Shown piece by piece: positions 1-6,202 of a stretch of 6,514 nt of DNA (the stretch's first letter is position 1; every line of letters begins with the position of its first letter). The stretch is from assembly GCA_004299545.1 (NCBI GenBank), contig SCRB01000363.1:1-6514 (forward strand), in the 5' to 3' direction. The translations under genes were made by a program, and so were the position numbers. The DNA comes from Rhizobiaceae bacterium (GTDB taxonomy: Bacteria; Pseudomonadota; Alphaproteobacteria; Rhizobiales; Rhizobiaceae). Below the pieces are notes generated by a model. It saw only the letters and a program-made list of their open reading frames with translations, was not told the origin of the DNA and searched no databases.

Positions 1-1301
1 GTGACTTCCGCCCCGACCATATGGGCGCCGAGAAGCTGGCCGGTCTTCTTGTCGAAGATGGTCTTCACCATGCCCTGATCCTCGCCGAGCGCGATGGCCT
101 TGCCGTTGCCGACGAAGGGGAAACGACCGACCCTGATGTCGTAGCCCTTTTCCTTCGCCTTCGCCTCGGTCAGCCCGACCGACGCAACCTGCGGGTTGCA
201 ATAGGTACAGCCCGGTATCATCGCCTTGTCCATCGGATGAACGCCCGGCACGCCGGCGATCTTCTCGACGCAGATGACACCCTCGTGCTCGGCCTTGTGC
301 GCCAGCATCGGAGGGCCGGCCACGTCACCGATGGCATAGACGCCCCGCACGTTGGTGCGGCCGTAGCCGTCGATGACGATACAGCCGCGCTCGGTCCTGA
401 TGCCTAGCGCTTCGAGGCCGAGATTTTCGATATTGCCCTGGACGCCGACCGCCGAGATCAGCCTGTCGGCGGTGATCTTCTCGACGGAGCCGTCTTTCTT
501 CTCGATATGGGCGGTGACGGAATTCGCACCCTTCTCGACCTTGCCGACCTTGGCGTCGAGCAGGATTTTTATTCCCTGCTTCTCGAATTGTTTTTTAGCA
601 AATGCTGATATTTCCGAATCCTCGACCGGCATGACCTGCGGCAGCAGTTCCACCACGGTCACATCGGCGCCCATGGTGCGGTAGAAGGAGGCGAATTCGA
701 TGCCGATCGCGCCCGATCCCATGACCAGCAGGGATTTAGGCATTTCGGGTGGCACCATGGCCTCGAAATAGGTCCAGATCAACTTGCCGTCCGGCTCGAT
801 GCCCGGCAGGGCGCGCGGCCTGGCGCCTGTCGCGATGATGATGTGCTTCGCCGTATAGGTGCCCTCGCCCTTCGTGCCCTTCGGCAGCGGCGGCTGCGGC
901 TGCATCGGTTTCTTCGACGTTTTCGAAACGACGATCTCGCCCGGTTTGGTCAGCTTCGCCTCGCCCCAGATGACGTCGATCTTGTTCTTCTTCATCAGGA
1001 AGCCGACGCCATTGTTCAGGCGCTGCGACACGGTGCGCGAGCGCGCGACAACCGCCTTCGCGTCGGGCGTGATCTTGCCCTCGAGAGTGAGGCCGTAATC
1101 CTTGATATGGTCGGCATAGTGCATGATCTCGGCCGAACGCAGCAGTGCCTTGGTCGGGATGCAGCCCCAGTTGAGGCAGATGCCGCCCAGATGCTCGCGC
1201 TCGACGATCGCGGTCCTGAGGCCCAACTGCGCCGAGCGGATGGCCGTCACATAGCCGCCGGGGCCGGACCCGATGACGATCACGTCGTAGCTGTCTGCCA
1301 C
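1..1301 (-). CDS. lpdA: Dihydrolipoyl dehydrogenase (E3), 3' end cut by window edge
   Basis: This flavoenzyme reoxidises the dihydrolipoyl groups of the pyruvate dehydrogenase complex and passes electrons through FAD to NAD+. Visible: an N-terminal FAD-binding Rossmann motif GSGPGG (residues 11-16), the redox-active disulfide in GGICLNWGCIPTK (Cys42 and Cys47), an ATGARPR segment (158-164), a second nucleotide motif GSGAIG (195-200) for NAD+, and the FAD-contacting YAIGDVA (322-328). From about residue 350 the dimerisation domain begins; 433 complete codons are present of a family-typical length near 480, so the C-terminal His-Glu active-site pair lies outside the window. The start is GTG: it directly precedes the DVIVIGSGPGG strand, has AGGAG 8 bases upstream, and the next in-frame Met is at codon 60. 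It follows the SGNH hydrolase by 17 bases, so it is probably co-transcribed with pdhABC and is the E3 of this complex; sharing with other 2-oxoacid dehydrogenases is possible. A Pro/Lys-rich loop at about 131-146 is typical of rhizobial E3 as I remember it. An AT-rich codon patch covers residues 230-246. Confidence 0.96.
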   Translation of the reverse strand, partial: MADSYDVIVIGSGPGGYVTAIRSAQLGLRTAIVEREHLGGICLNWGCIPTKALLRSAEIMHYADHIKDYGLTLEGKITPDAKAVVARSRTVSQRLNNGVGFLMKKNKIDVIWGEAKLTKPGEIVVSKTSKKPMQPQPPLPKGTKGEGTYTAKHIIIATGARPRALPGIEPDGKLIWTYFEAMVPPEMPKSLLVMGSGAIGIEFASFYRTMGADVTVVELLPQVMPVEDSEISAFAKKQFEKQGIKILLDAKVGKVEKGANSVTAHIEKKDGSVEKITADRLISAVGVQGNIENLGLEALGIRTERGCIVIDGYGRTNVRGVYAIGDVAGPPMLAHKAEHEGVICVEKIAGVPGVHPMDKAMIPGCTYCNPQVASVGLTEAKAKEKGYDIRVGRFPFVGNGKAIALGEDQGMVKTIFDKKTGQLLGAHMVGAEV

Positions 1302-1309
1302 TTCCTGTT

Positions 1310-1314
1310 CTCCT
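1310..1314 (-). promoter_or_regulatory. Shine-Dalgarno sequence fixing the GTG start of lpdA
   Basis: On the minus strand the sequence reads AGGAG, then 8 bases, then GTG at 1301-1299. It lies in the 17-base gap between the TGA of the SGNH hydrolase gene and lpdA. It supports the GTG start, for which there is no ATG alternative near the N-terminus. Confidence 0.75.
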
Positions 1315-1318
1315 GCTT

Positions 1319-1960
1319 TCAGAGTCCGAGCATCATCCGAACGATGGGTTCGAGACCACGCCCGATCGCACGCGTGTTTTCCGCATCGAGATGGATACCA
1401 TCGGCCGGTGTGGTTTTCGCGACCGTTGCCGCATCGAAAAAACCGCAGCCCTCCTCGTCTGCCAGATCGGAATAGAAGCTGGCGAGCATCTTCGATTGCG
1501 GAATGGTGTCGGCGAACATGGCCGCGTAGTCGGGATTGGCGGTTTCGCAAAGCGGCGGCGGCGAAACGATCAGGATATCCGGCGCCTCATCCCCTTCGGT
1601 AGGATAGGTCGTGCCCCGGACGATATCGATCAGGCGGTGTATGCCTTGCTTCGCGCCGATCGCCCGGCCGCAGAGGAAAGGCTTCATGTCGTTCGTGCCG
1701 AGCATGATGATGACGAGGTCGAGCGGCGCGTGGGTGACAAGCGCCGTCGGCAGGATGCGCGCGCCGTTGCGGTCGGCGGAGGCGAGGTGGTCATCATAGG
1801 CGGTGGTGCGGCCGTTCAGCCCCTCCGGGATGACCAGCGCTTTCGTTCCCAGCGCCGACTGGAGGACATTCGGCCAGCGATCCTCGAAGGCATGGCGGCT
1901 GCGGCTTTCGGCATCGAAGCCCCAGGTCAGCGAGTCACCGTAGCAGAGGATGGTTTTCAT
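1319..1960 (-). CDS. SGNH-family hydrolase, MsAcT-like arylesterase/acyltransferase
   Basis: A 213-residue cytoplasmic serine hydrolase without signal peptide or membrane segment. All SGNH blocks are visible: GDSLTWG at 8-14 (nucleophile Ser10), EGLNGRTT at 46-53 (oxyanion-hole Gly50), GTND at 88-91 (Asn90), and DGIH at 187-190 (Asp187, His190). The segment DLVIIMLGTND and the block GDSLTWG closely resemble what I remember of the Mycobacterium smegmatis arylesterase/acyltransferase MsAcT, which hydrolyses aryl and short-chain esters and also transfers acyl groups in water. Rhizobial relatives are annotated as arylesterases; the natural substrate is unknown. The ATG start has AGGTGA just upstream. 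The gene sits between E2 (50-base gap, holding a possible repeat remnant) and E3 (17-base gap), so it is probably part of the pdh transcript. A role in acetyl or lipoyl thioester/ester housekeeping is only a guess from position. Family confidence is high; function confidence is low. Confidence 0.9.
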   Translation of the reverse strand: MKTILCYGDSLTWGFDAESRSRHAFEDRWPNVLQSALGTKALVIPEGLNGRTTAYDDHLASADRNGARILPTALVTHAPLDLVIIMLGTNDMKPFLCGRAIGAKQGIHRLIDIVRGTTYPTEGDEAPDILIVSPPPLCETANPDYAAMFADTIPQSKMLASFYSDLADEEGCGFFDAATVAKTTPADGIHLDAENTRAIGRGLEPIVRMMLGL

Positions 1961-1978
1961 GGATCACCTGCACTGACG

Positions 1979-2000
1979 CCCTCCCCGCGAGAGGAAAGGG
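1979..2000. repeat. Possible remnant of a rhizobial palindromic repeat in the pdhC-SGNH gap
   Basis: The 50-base gap between the pdhC stop and the next gene contains CCCTCCCC, then GCGAGAGG and AAAGGG. This looks like a decayed version of the pyrimidine-rich/purine-rich palindrome found in the intact repeat inside pdhC (2985-3005). The pairing is imperfect and the piece is short, so this is a weak call. It is the largest gap inside the operon, and leftover repeat sequence would explain its size. Confidence 0.3.
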
Positions 2001-2010
2001 CACGAGTGCC

Positions 2011-3426
2011 TCATACCAGCATGCTCATCGGGTTCTCGATATATTTCCGGAACGCGGCGAGCAGTTCCGCGCCGAGCGCCCCGTCGACGGCCCGATGGTC
2101 GGTCGACAGCGTCACCGACATGATCGTGGCGACCTTGATCTCGCCCTTCCTGACGACCGGCCGTTCCTCGCCGGCACCTACGGCAAGGATGGTCGCATGC
2201 GGCGGATTGATGACCGCGGCGAAATCCTTGACGCCGAACATGCCGAGATTGGAGACGGCGGAACTGCCGCCCTGATATTCCTCGGGCTTCAGCTTGCGGT
2301 TGCGCGCCCGCGCGGCGAGGTCTTTCATCTCGTTGGAGATGGCAGAGAGCGTTTTCTGCTCCGCCTTGCGGATCACCGGCGTGATCAGGCCGCCGGGGAT
2401 CGAAACCGCCACGCCCACATCGGCGTTGTGATGCTTCACCATATTCGCCTCGGTCCACGAGACATTCGCGTCCGGCACCGCCATCAGCGCCATGGCTAAA
2501 GCCTTGATGACCATATCGTTGACGGAAAGCTTGTAGACGGGGCTCTCGCCCTTCTCCGTCTTTTTCATCGGCGCCGCCGCATTGATCTCGGTCCTCAGCG
2601 CCAGAAGGGCATCGATCTCGCAATCGAGCGTCAGATAAAAGTGGGGGATGGTGGTTTTCGCCTCGACAAGCCGCCGGGCGATCGTCTTGCGCATGTTGTC
2701 GTGGGGAACAAGGTCGTAGGAGCCTTCCTCGAAGAGCTTGAGCACGGCGTCGTCCGCCATCGGCTTGACGGCCGGCGCGGGAGCAGGCGCTCCAGCCGCG
2801 GCAGGAGCCTTCGCGCCGCCGGAAGCAATGGCGGCCTCGACATCGGCCTTCACCACGCGGCCATGCGGGCCGGAGCCGTTGACGGCCGTGATAGCGACGC
2901 CGGCATCCTTGGCGATGCGCCGGGCAAGGGGTGAAGCAAAGGTACGGGATGCCGTCCCCTCACCCGGTTCGCTACGCGAACCACCCTCTCCCCGTTGGGG
3001 AGAGGAGGGAGCCTGCGCCGCCGCCTCGTTCTTCTCCCCAATGGGGAGAAGGTGGCCCGAAGGGCCGGATGAGGGGGCGGCGGCAGCATCCGCCTTTGTA
3101 CCTTTGGCTGCGGTCGTTGGCTTTGCTTCCGCCTTGGCGCCGCCAGCGTCGGCAGCAGCCTTGGCGGCGTCCTTCACATCCTCGCCCTCGCCCGCCAAGA
3201 CGGCGATCAGCGCATTGACCTTGACGCCTTCGGCGCCGGCGGGAACGACAATCTTGGCGACGGTGCCCTCGTCGATGGCTTCGACTTCCATCGTCGCCTT
3301 GTCGGTCTCGATTTCGGCGATGACGTCGCCGGGCGCGACATGGTCGCCCTCCTTGACCAGCCATTTGGCCAGGTTGCCTTCCTCCATGGTCGGAGAGAGG
3401 GCAGGCATGGTGATATTGATCGGCAT
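2011..3426 (-). CDS. pdhC: Pyruvate dehydrogenase E2, dihydrolipoamide acetyltransferase
   Basis: E2 forms the core of the pyruvate dehydrogenase complex and transfers the acetyl group from its lipoyl arm to CoA. Domains in this 471-residue protein: one lipoyl domain (1-80) with the lipoylated lysine in ETDKA (Lys43); a long Ala/Lys/Pro/Gly linker (81-162); a peripheral-subunit-binding domain (about 163-200, from FASPLARRIAKDAG to GRVVKADVEAAI) that docks E1 or E3; a second Ala/Pro linker (201-222); and the catalytic domain (about 235-471) ending with the active-site motif DHRAVDG (His444, Asp448). The ATG start has GGAGAGG upstream and begins the lipoyl strand [17 protein letters not shown]. 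It lies 12 bases after the pdhB stop. The unusual part is residues about 117-157, encoded by an inserted mosaic palindromic repeat (2956-3076), which makes the protein longer than the roughly 450 residues I recall for rhizobial relatives. Some genomes call this gene pdhB and the two E1 genes pdhA-alpha and pdhA-beta. Confidence 0.96.
   Translation of the reverse strand: MPINITMPALSPTMEEGNLAKWLVKEGDHVAPGDVIAEIETDKATMEVEAIDEGTVAKIVVPAGAEGVKVNALIAVLAGEGEDVKDAAKAAADAGGAKAEAKPTTAAKGTKADAAAAPSSGPSGHLLPIGEKNEAAAQAPSSPQRGEGGSRSEPGEGTASRTFASPLARRIAKDAGVAITAVNGSGPHGRVVKADVEAAIASGGAKAPAAAGAPAPAPAVKPMADDAVLKLFEEGSYDLVPHDNMRKTIARRLVEAKTTIPHFYLTLDCEIDALLALRTEINAAAPMKKTEKGESPVYKLSVNDMVIKALAMALMAVPDANVSWTEANMVKHHNADVGVAVSIPGGLITPVIRKAEQKTLSAISNEMKDLAARARNRKLKPEEYQGGSSAVSNLGMFGVKDFAAVINPPHATILAVGAGEERPVVRKGEIKVATIMSVTLSTDHRAVDGALGAELLAAFRKYIENPMSMLV
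2956..3076. repeat. RIME-like mosaic palindromic repeat inserted in frame in pdhC
   Basis: This 121-base element is bounded by CCCCTC and its inverse GAGGGG. It contains four palindromes in a row: GGTTCGC/GCGAACC (2966-2972 with 2976-2982), CCTCTCCCC/GGGGAGAGG (2985-2993 with 2997-3005), TTCTCCCC/GGGGAGAA (3032-3039 with 3043-3050) and GGCCC/GGGCC (3054-3058 with 3062-3066), all perfect and with 3-base loops. The design matches what I remember of Rhizobium-specific intergenic mosaic elements, which normally lie between genes. Here it is read through by pdhC, encodes about 40 linker residues between the lipoyl and subunit-binding domains, and contains no stop in that frame. Family assignment is from memory, not from a search. 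Confidence 0.85.
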
Positions 3427-3438
3427 CTCGGCCTCTCC

Positions 3439-4878
3439 TCAGGACCTGTAGGTCACGGCCTTGACCGCTTCGACGACCTCGGCGACGCTCGGCAGCGCCA
3501 GCTTTTCCAGATTGGCGGCATAGGGCATCGGAACGTCCTTGCCCGCAATGGTGATGACCGGCGCGTCGAGCCAGTCGAAAGCGCGCTGCGACACCTGGTT
3601 GGCGACGAAATCGCCGACCGAACTCTGCGGAAAACCTTCCTCCACCACGACGAGGCGATTGGTCTTCTTCACCGATTCGATGACCGTATCGAGGTCCATC
3701 GGGCGGATCGTCCGCAAATCGATGATCTCGACATCGACGCCCATCTCCCGAAGCTCGGCCTCGGCCTTGAGGGCATAGGTCATGCCGATGCCGAAGGAGA
3801 CGACCGTCACGTCCTTGCCGGCCTTGTGAATTCGCGCCTTGCCGATCGGAAGCACGAAATCGTCGAGCTTCGGTACATCGAAGCTATGGCCGTAGAGGAT
3901 CTCGTTTTCCAGGAAGATGACCGGATTGGGATCGCGGATCGCCGCCTTGAGCAAGCCCTTCGCATCGGCGGCACTATAAGGCACGACGACCCTCATGCCC
4001 GGAATATGGCTGTACCATGCGGAATAGTCCTGGCTGTGCTGGGCTGCGACGCGGGCCGCCGCGCCATTCGGACCGCGGAACACGATCGGCGCGCCCATCT
4101 GGCCGCCCGACATATAAAGCGTCTTCGCCGCCGAATTGACGATCTGGTCCATCGCCTGCATGGCGAAGTTGAAGGTCATGAACTCCACGATCGGCCTCAG
4201 GCCGGCCATGGCAGCCCCGACGCCGACGCCGGCGAAGCCGTGCTCGGTGATCGGCGTATCGACGACGCGCCTGGGGCCGAACTCCTGAAGGAGACCCTGC
4301 GTGACCTTGTAGGCGCCCTGATATTCCGCCACCTCCTCGCCCATGACGAAGACGTTCGGATCGCGGCGCATCTCTTCCGCCATCGCGTCGCGAAGCGCAT
4401 CGCGCACCGTCGTGGAGACCATTTCGGTGCCGGCCGGGATATCGGGATCGGCGGCCACTTCTGCTTTCGGCTGCGCGGCTGTTTTCGGCGCCCCTTCACC
4501 CGGGTCGCCATGCGGGCCACCCTCGCCCCCGCCGGGAGAGGTGGGAGCCCGCGTGGCCGCCTCGCTCTTCTCCCCGCCGTCGGAAGGGCCGGATGAGGGA
4601 GTTGCCTTCGCCTTGCCGATGTCGGCGGCGCTTTCGCCTTCCTGGAGAAGCACGGCGATCGGCGTATTGACCTTCACCCCTTCCGTTCCCTCGGCAATGA
4701 GGATTTTGCCGAGCGTTCCTTCATCGACGGCCTCGACTTCCATCGTCGCCTTGTCGGTTTCGATTTCGGCGATGACGTCACCGGAAGTAACGCTGTCGCC
4801 TTCCTTCTTGAGCCATTTGGCAAGGTTTCCCTCTTCCATCGTCGGAGAGAGGGCAGGCATGAGAATATCGATCGGCAT
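3439..4878 (-). CDS. pdhB: Pyruvate dehydrogenase E1 beta subunit with N-terminal lipoyl domain
   Basis: E1-beta pairs with E1-alpha to decarboxylate pyruvate on thiamine diphosphate and reductively acetylate lipoyl groups. This 479-residue protein has a lipoyl domain (1-80, Lys43 in ETDKA), a linker (81-152), then the transketolase-type pyrimidine-binding domain (from [15 protein letters not shown] at about 156, with [12 protein letters not shown] at 180-191 and [17 protein letters not shown] at 207-223) and the C-terminal transketolase domain (about 345-479). The extra lipoyl domain is characteristic of alphaproteobacterial E1-beta, known from Zymomonas and rhizobia. Its first 80 residues match those of PdhC at 62 positions. 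The chosen ATG begins the lipoyl strand [12 protein letters not shown], has a GGGAAGGG-type ribosome site and starts 14 bases after pdhA; upstream in-frame codons overlap pdhA and encode unrelated sequence. Residues about 94-129 are encoded by an eroded copy of the palindromic repeat also found in pdhC. Confidence 0.96.
   Translation of the reverse strand: MPIDILMPALSPTMEEGNLAKWLKKEGDSVTSGDVIAEIETDKATMEVEAVDEGTLGKILIAEGTEGVKVNTPIAVLLQEGESAADIGKAKATPSSGPSDGGEKSEAATRAPTSPGGGEGGPHGDPGEGAPKTAAQPKAEVAADPDIPAGTEMVSTTVRDALRDAMAEEMRRDPNVFVMGEEVAEYQGAYKVTQGLLQEFGPRRVVDTPITEHGFAGVGVGAAMAGLRPIVEFMTFNFAMQAMDQIVNSAAKTLYMSGGQMGAPIVFRGPNGAAARVAAQHSQDYSAWYSHIPGMRVVVPYSAADAKGLLKAAIRDPNPVIFLENEILYGHSFDVPKLDDFVLPIGKARIHKAGKDVTVVSFGIGMTYALKAEAELREMGVDVEIIDLRTIRPMDLDTVIESVKKTNRLVVVEEGFPQSSVGDFVANQVSQRAFDWLDAPVITIAGKDVPMPYAANLEKLALPSVAEVVEAVKAVTYRS
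4491..4600. repeat. Eroded in-frame copy of the same mosaic repeat in pdhB
   Basis: This stretch aligns with the repeat in pdhC in the same orientation. The first 69 aligned bases (4496-4564 against 2960-3028) have 55 identities and no gap by hand count; the tail CGGAAGGGCCGGATGAGGG differs at one base in 19. Between them, 12 bases are missing in the pdhB copy, removing the right arm of the TTCTCCCC palindrome and part of the next one, so four codons are lost without a frameshift. The remaining palindromes have lost perfect pairing. It encodes the linker segment from PSSGPS to GDPGEG, parallel to PSSGPS...SEPGEG in PdhC. Confidence 0.8.
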
Positions 4879-4892
4879 GGTACGCCCTTCCC

Positions 4893-5936
4893 TCAATGCG
4901 TGACGTCGGTCCACAGCTCGGACGGGTCCGGCTCGGGATCGGATTGCGCAAAATCGGCCGCTTCGGCGACGATGTCGCGCACCTTCTTGTCGATCGCCTT
5001 CAAATCCTCCTCGCTCGACCACTTTTTCTGGATCAGGCGGGCTTTCACCTGTTCGATCGGGTCACGCTCGGACCGCATCTTCTGCACCTCGTCCTTGGAG
5101 CGGTACTTGGCCGGATCGGACATGGAATGGCCGCGATAGCGGTAGGTCTGCATTTCGAGGATGATCGGCCCCTCGCCGGAACGGCACCATTCAGCCGCCA
5201 TGGCACCGGCGGCGTTTACGGCGCGCACGTCCATACCGTCCACCTGAATGCCGGGAATCTTGAAGGAGAGGCCGCGATGGGAAAACACGGTTTCCGCGGA
5301 AGAGCGGGAAACCGCGGTTCCCATGGCGTAGCGGTTGTTCTCGATGACATAGATGACAGGCAGCTTCCAGAGCGAGGCCATGTTGAAGCTCTCGTAGACC
5401 TGCCCCTGGTTGGAGGCGCCGTCGCCGAAATAGACGAGCGATATGTTCTTGTTCTCGCGATAGCGGTTGGAGAAGGCCAAGCCGGTTCCGAGCGAGACCT
5501 GCGCGCCGACGATGCCATGTCCGCCGAAGAAATTCTTCTCCCGGGAGAACATGTGCATGGAGCCGCCCTTGCCTTTCGAATAGCCGCCGCGACGACCCGT
5601 CAGCTCCGCCATGACGCCGCGCGGCGACATCCCGGTCGACAGCATATGGCCGTGATCGCGATAGCCGGTAATGACCTGGTCACCTTCGATGATGGCCATC
5701 TGCATGCCGGTGACGACGGCTTCCTGGCCGATATAGAGGTGGCAGAAGCCGCCGATGAAACCCATTCCGTAGAGCTGGCCCGCCTTTTCCTCGAAGCGGC
5801 GGATGAGGAGCATCGCTTCATAGGCGGAGAGCTCCTGCTCCTTGGTGAAATTGGCCGGCGCCGGCGCCTTCGGGGGCGCTTTCGACCGGCTTTCGGATTT
5901 CGCCCGCGAGGGCGCCTTCTTCGCGGCTGTCGCCAT
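4893..5936 (-). CDS. pdhA: Pyruvate dehydrogenase E1 alpha subunit
   Basis: E1-alpha carries the thiamine-diphosphate-binding half of the pyruvate decarboxylase component. In its 347 residues the cofactor motif is GDGASNQGQ (171-179) ending in ENN (199-201); GYRDHGH (91-97) carries active-site histidines, and [10 protein letters not shown] (121-130) and [11 protein letters not shown] (265-275) match the family's conserved loops. The latter contains the serines phosphorylated in mitochondrial E1-alpha; no kinase gene is present here, so no phosphorylation is implied. The first 30 residues are a Lys/Ala/Pro/Ser-rich tail before the fold begins at [22 protein letters not shown], as in other rhizobial E1-alpha. 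Length is normal for the family. The ATG start has AGGGAG six to seven bases upstream. As the first gene of the pdh cluster it follows a 266-base leader, and pdhB begins 14 bases after its stop, so E1-alpha and E1-beta are made from one message. Confidence 0.97.
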   Translation of the reverse strand: MATAAKKAPSRAKSESRSKAPPKAPAPANFTKEQELSAYEAMLLIRRFEEKAGQLYGMGFIGGFCHLYIGQEAVVTGMQMAIIEGDQVITGYRDHGHMLSTGMSPRGVMAELTGRRGGYSKGKGGSMHMFSREKNFFGGHGIVGAQVSLGTGLAFSNRYRENKNISLVYFGDGASNQGQVYESFNMASLWKLPVIYVIENNRYAMGTAVSRSSAETVFSHRGLSFKIPGIQVDGMDVRAVNAAGAMAAEWCRSGEGPIILEMQTYRYRGHSMSDPAKYRSKDEVQKMRSERDPIEQVKARLIQKKWSSEEDLKAIDKKVRDIVAEAADFAQSDPEPDPSELWTDVTH

Positions 5937-5954
5937 TAATCACTCCCTGCTGGC

Positions 5955-5978
5955 ACGCGGCGGCGAAAAACGCCGCGT
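5955..5978 (-). promoter_or_regulatory. GC-rich hairpin in the pdhA leader, close to the start codon
   Basis: ACGCGGCG (5955-5962) and CGCCGCGT (5971-5978) are perfect inverse complements, giving an 8-base stem with an 8-base loop; a shifted 6-base stem with an AAAAA/TTTTT loop is also possible. In the pdhA message it would end 18 bases before the ATG, just upstream of the AGGGAG ribosome site. It is not followed by a U-run, so it does not look like a terminator; it might stabilise the message or affect ribosome access. Confidence 0.45.
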
Positions 5979-6129
5979 CTATTTCTTCTGCTTCGCGTAG
6001 GAGCAGAACATGCAACACACGCTGCAAGACGTCCCCCGCGTCCACACGGCCTAGCGGACACTCAGCACCATGCCGTGCCTGAAATCCGCGCGCAAGCTAG
6101 CATTTGGAGAAGCCGATAACCACGGCGAA

Positions 6130-6152
6130 AGACGCATGGGAGATATGCGTCT
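6130..6152 (-). terminator. Perfect 8-base inverted repeat; weak terminator or regulatory stem
   Basis: AGACGCAT (6130-6137) and ATGCGTCT (6145-6152) pair perfectly around a 7-base loop. On the minus strand the stem lies about 50 bases after the ftsB-like stop and is followed by only three T residues (CTTTCGCC), so as an intrinsic terminator it would be weak. It could instead be a protein-binding dyad or, if transcription of pdhA starts further upstream at 6165 or so, part of the 5' untranslated leader. Confidence 0.4.
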
Positions 6153-6172
6153 AACCTATTAAATCCATTGAA

Positions 6173-6202
6173 AATATAAGCGATTAACTGGAAGTAAGTT
6201 AA
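6173..6202 (-). promoter_or_regulatory. Candidate housekeeping promoter for the pdh operon
   Basis: On the minus strand TTAACT (6202-6197) is followed after 18 bases by TATATT (6178-6173). These match 4 of 6 and 5 of 6 positions of TTGACA and TATAAT, and the second fits the rhizobial CTATAT-like box. It begins directly after the ftsB-like stop codon and lies in the most AT-rich part of the leader. It would give a leader of about 230 bases. The call rests on consensus matching only. Confidence 0.35.

Larger units (their letters stand above)
5937..6202. other. Intergenic leader between the ftsB-like gene and pdhA
   Basis: No convincing gene lies in these 266 bases. The part next to the ftsB-like gene (about 6150-6202) is clearly AT-rich compared with the rest and holds a promoter-like pair and a dyad; the middle holds a perfect 8-base inverted repeat, and the part near pdhA a GC-rich hairpin. 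A second, weaker promoter candidate on the minus strand is TTGCGC (6090-6095), 17 bases, CATGGT (6067-6072). The promoter of the whole pdh operon is expected in this region because the gene order and the size of the gap differ from the tight spacing downstream. Transcription start and leader length cannot be fixed from sequence alone. Confidence 0.7.

Noticed and set aside
2956..3076. CRISPR array or insertion sequence at the repeated palindromes
   Set aside because: There are no regularly spaced direct repeats with unique spacers and no transposase; the arms belong to one compact mosaic palindromic element.
2850..3218. Several small open frames over the repeat in pdhC, some with peptides such as SPLGRR
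   Set aside because: These are read-throughs of the palindromic repeat in other frames; such peptides recur as spurious gene calls in rhizobia.
3340..4596. 418-codon plus-strand open frame opposite pdhB and the start of pdhC
   Set aside because: It spans two well-supported genes on the other strand, is His/Arg/Asp-rich as expected of antisense frames, and has no recognisable domain.
4879..5022. Longer N-terminus for pdhB, starting inside pdhA
   Set aside because: The 48 extra residues are the out-of-frame reading of pdhA, while the ATG at 4878 begins a perfect lipoyl domain and has its own ribosome site.
4896..5939. Full-length open frame of 347 codons on the plus strand opposite pdhA
   Set aside because: It mirrors the codons of pdhA, a clear E1-alpha gene; the translation shows no family features and is a common artefact of GC-rich genes.
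5818..6045. 75-codon minus-strand open frame across the pdhA start and leader
   Set aside because: It overlaps the pdhA start in another frame, has no ribosome site I can see and no recognisable features.
6184..6202. CtrA binding site (TTAA pair) in the pdhA leader
   Set aside because: The two TTAA cores are 11 bases apart instead of the 7 expected for CtrA.
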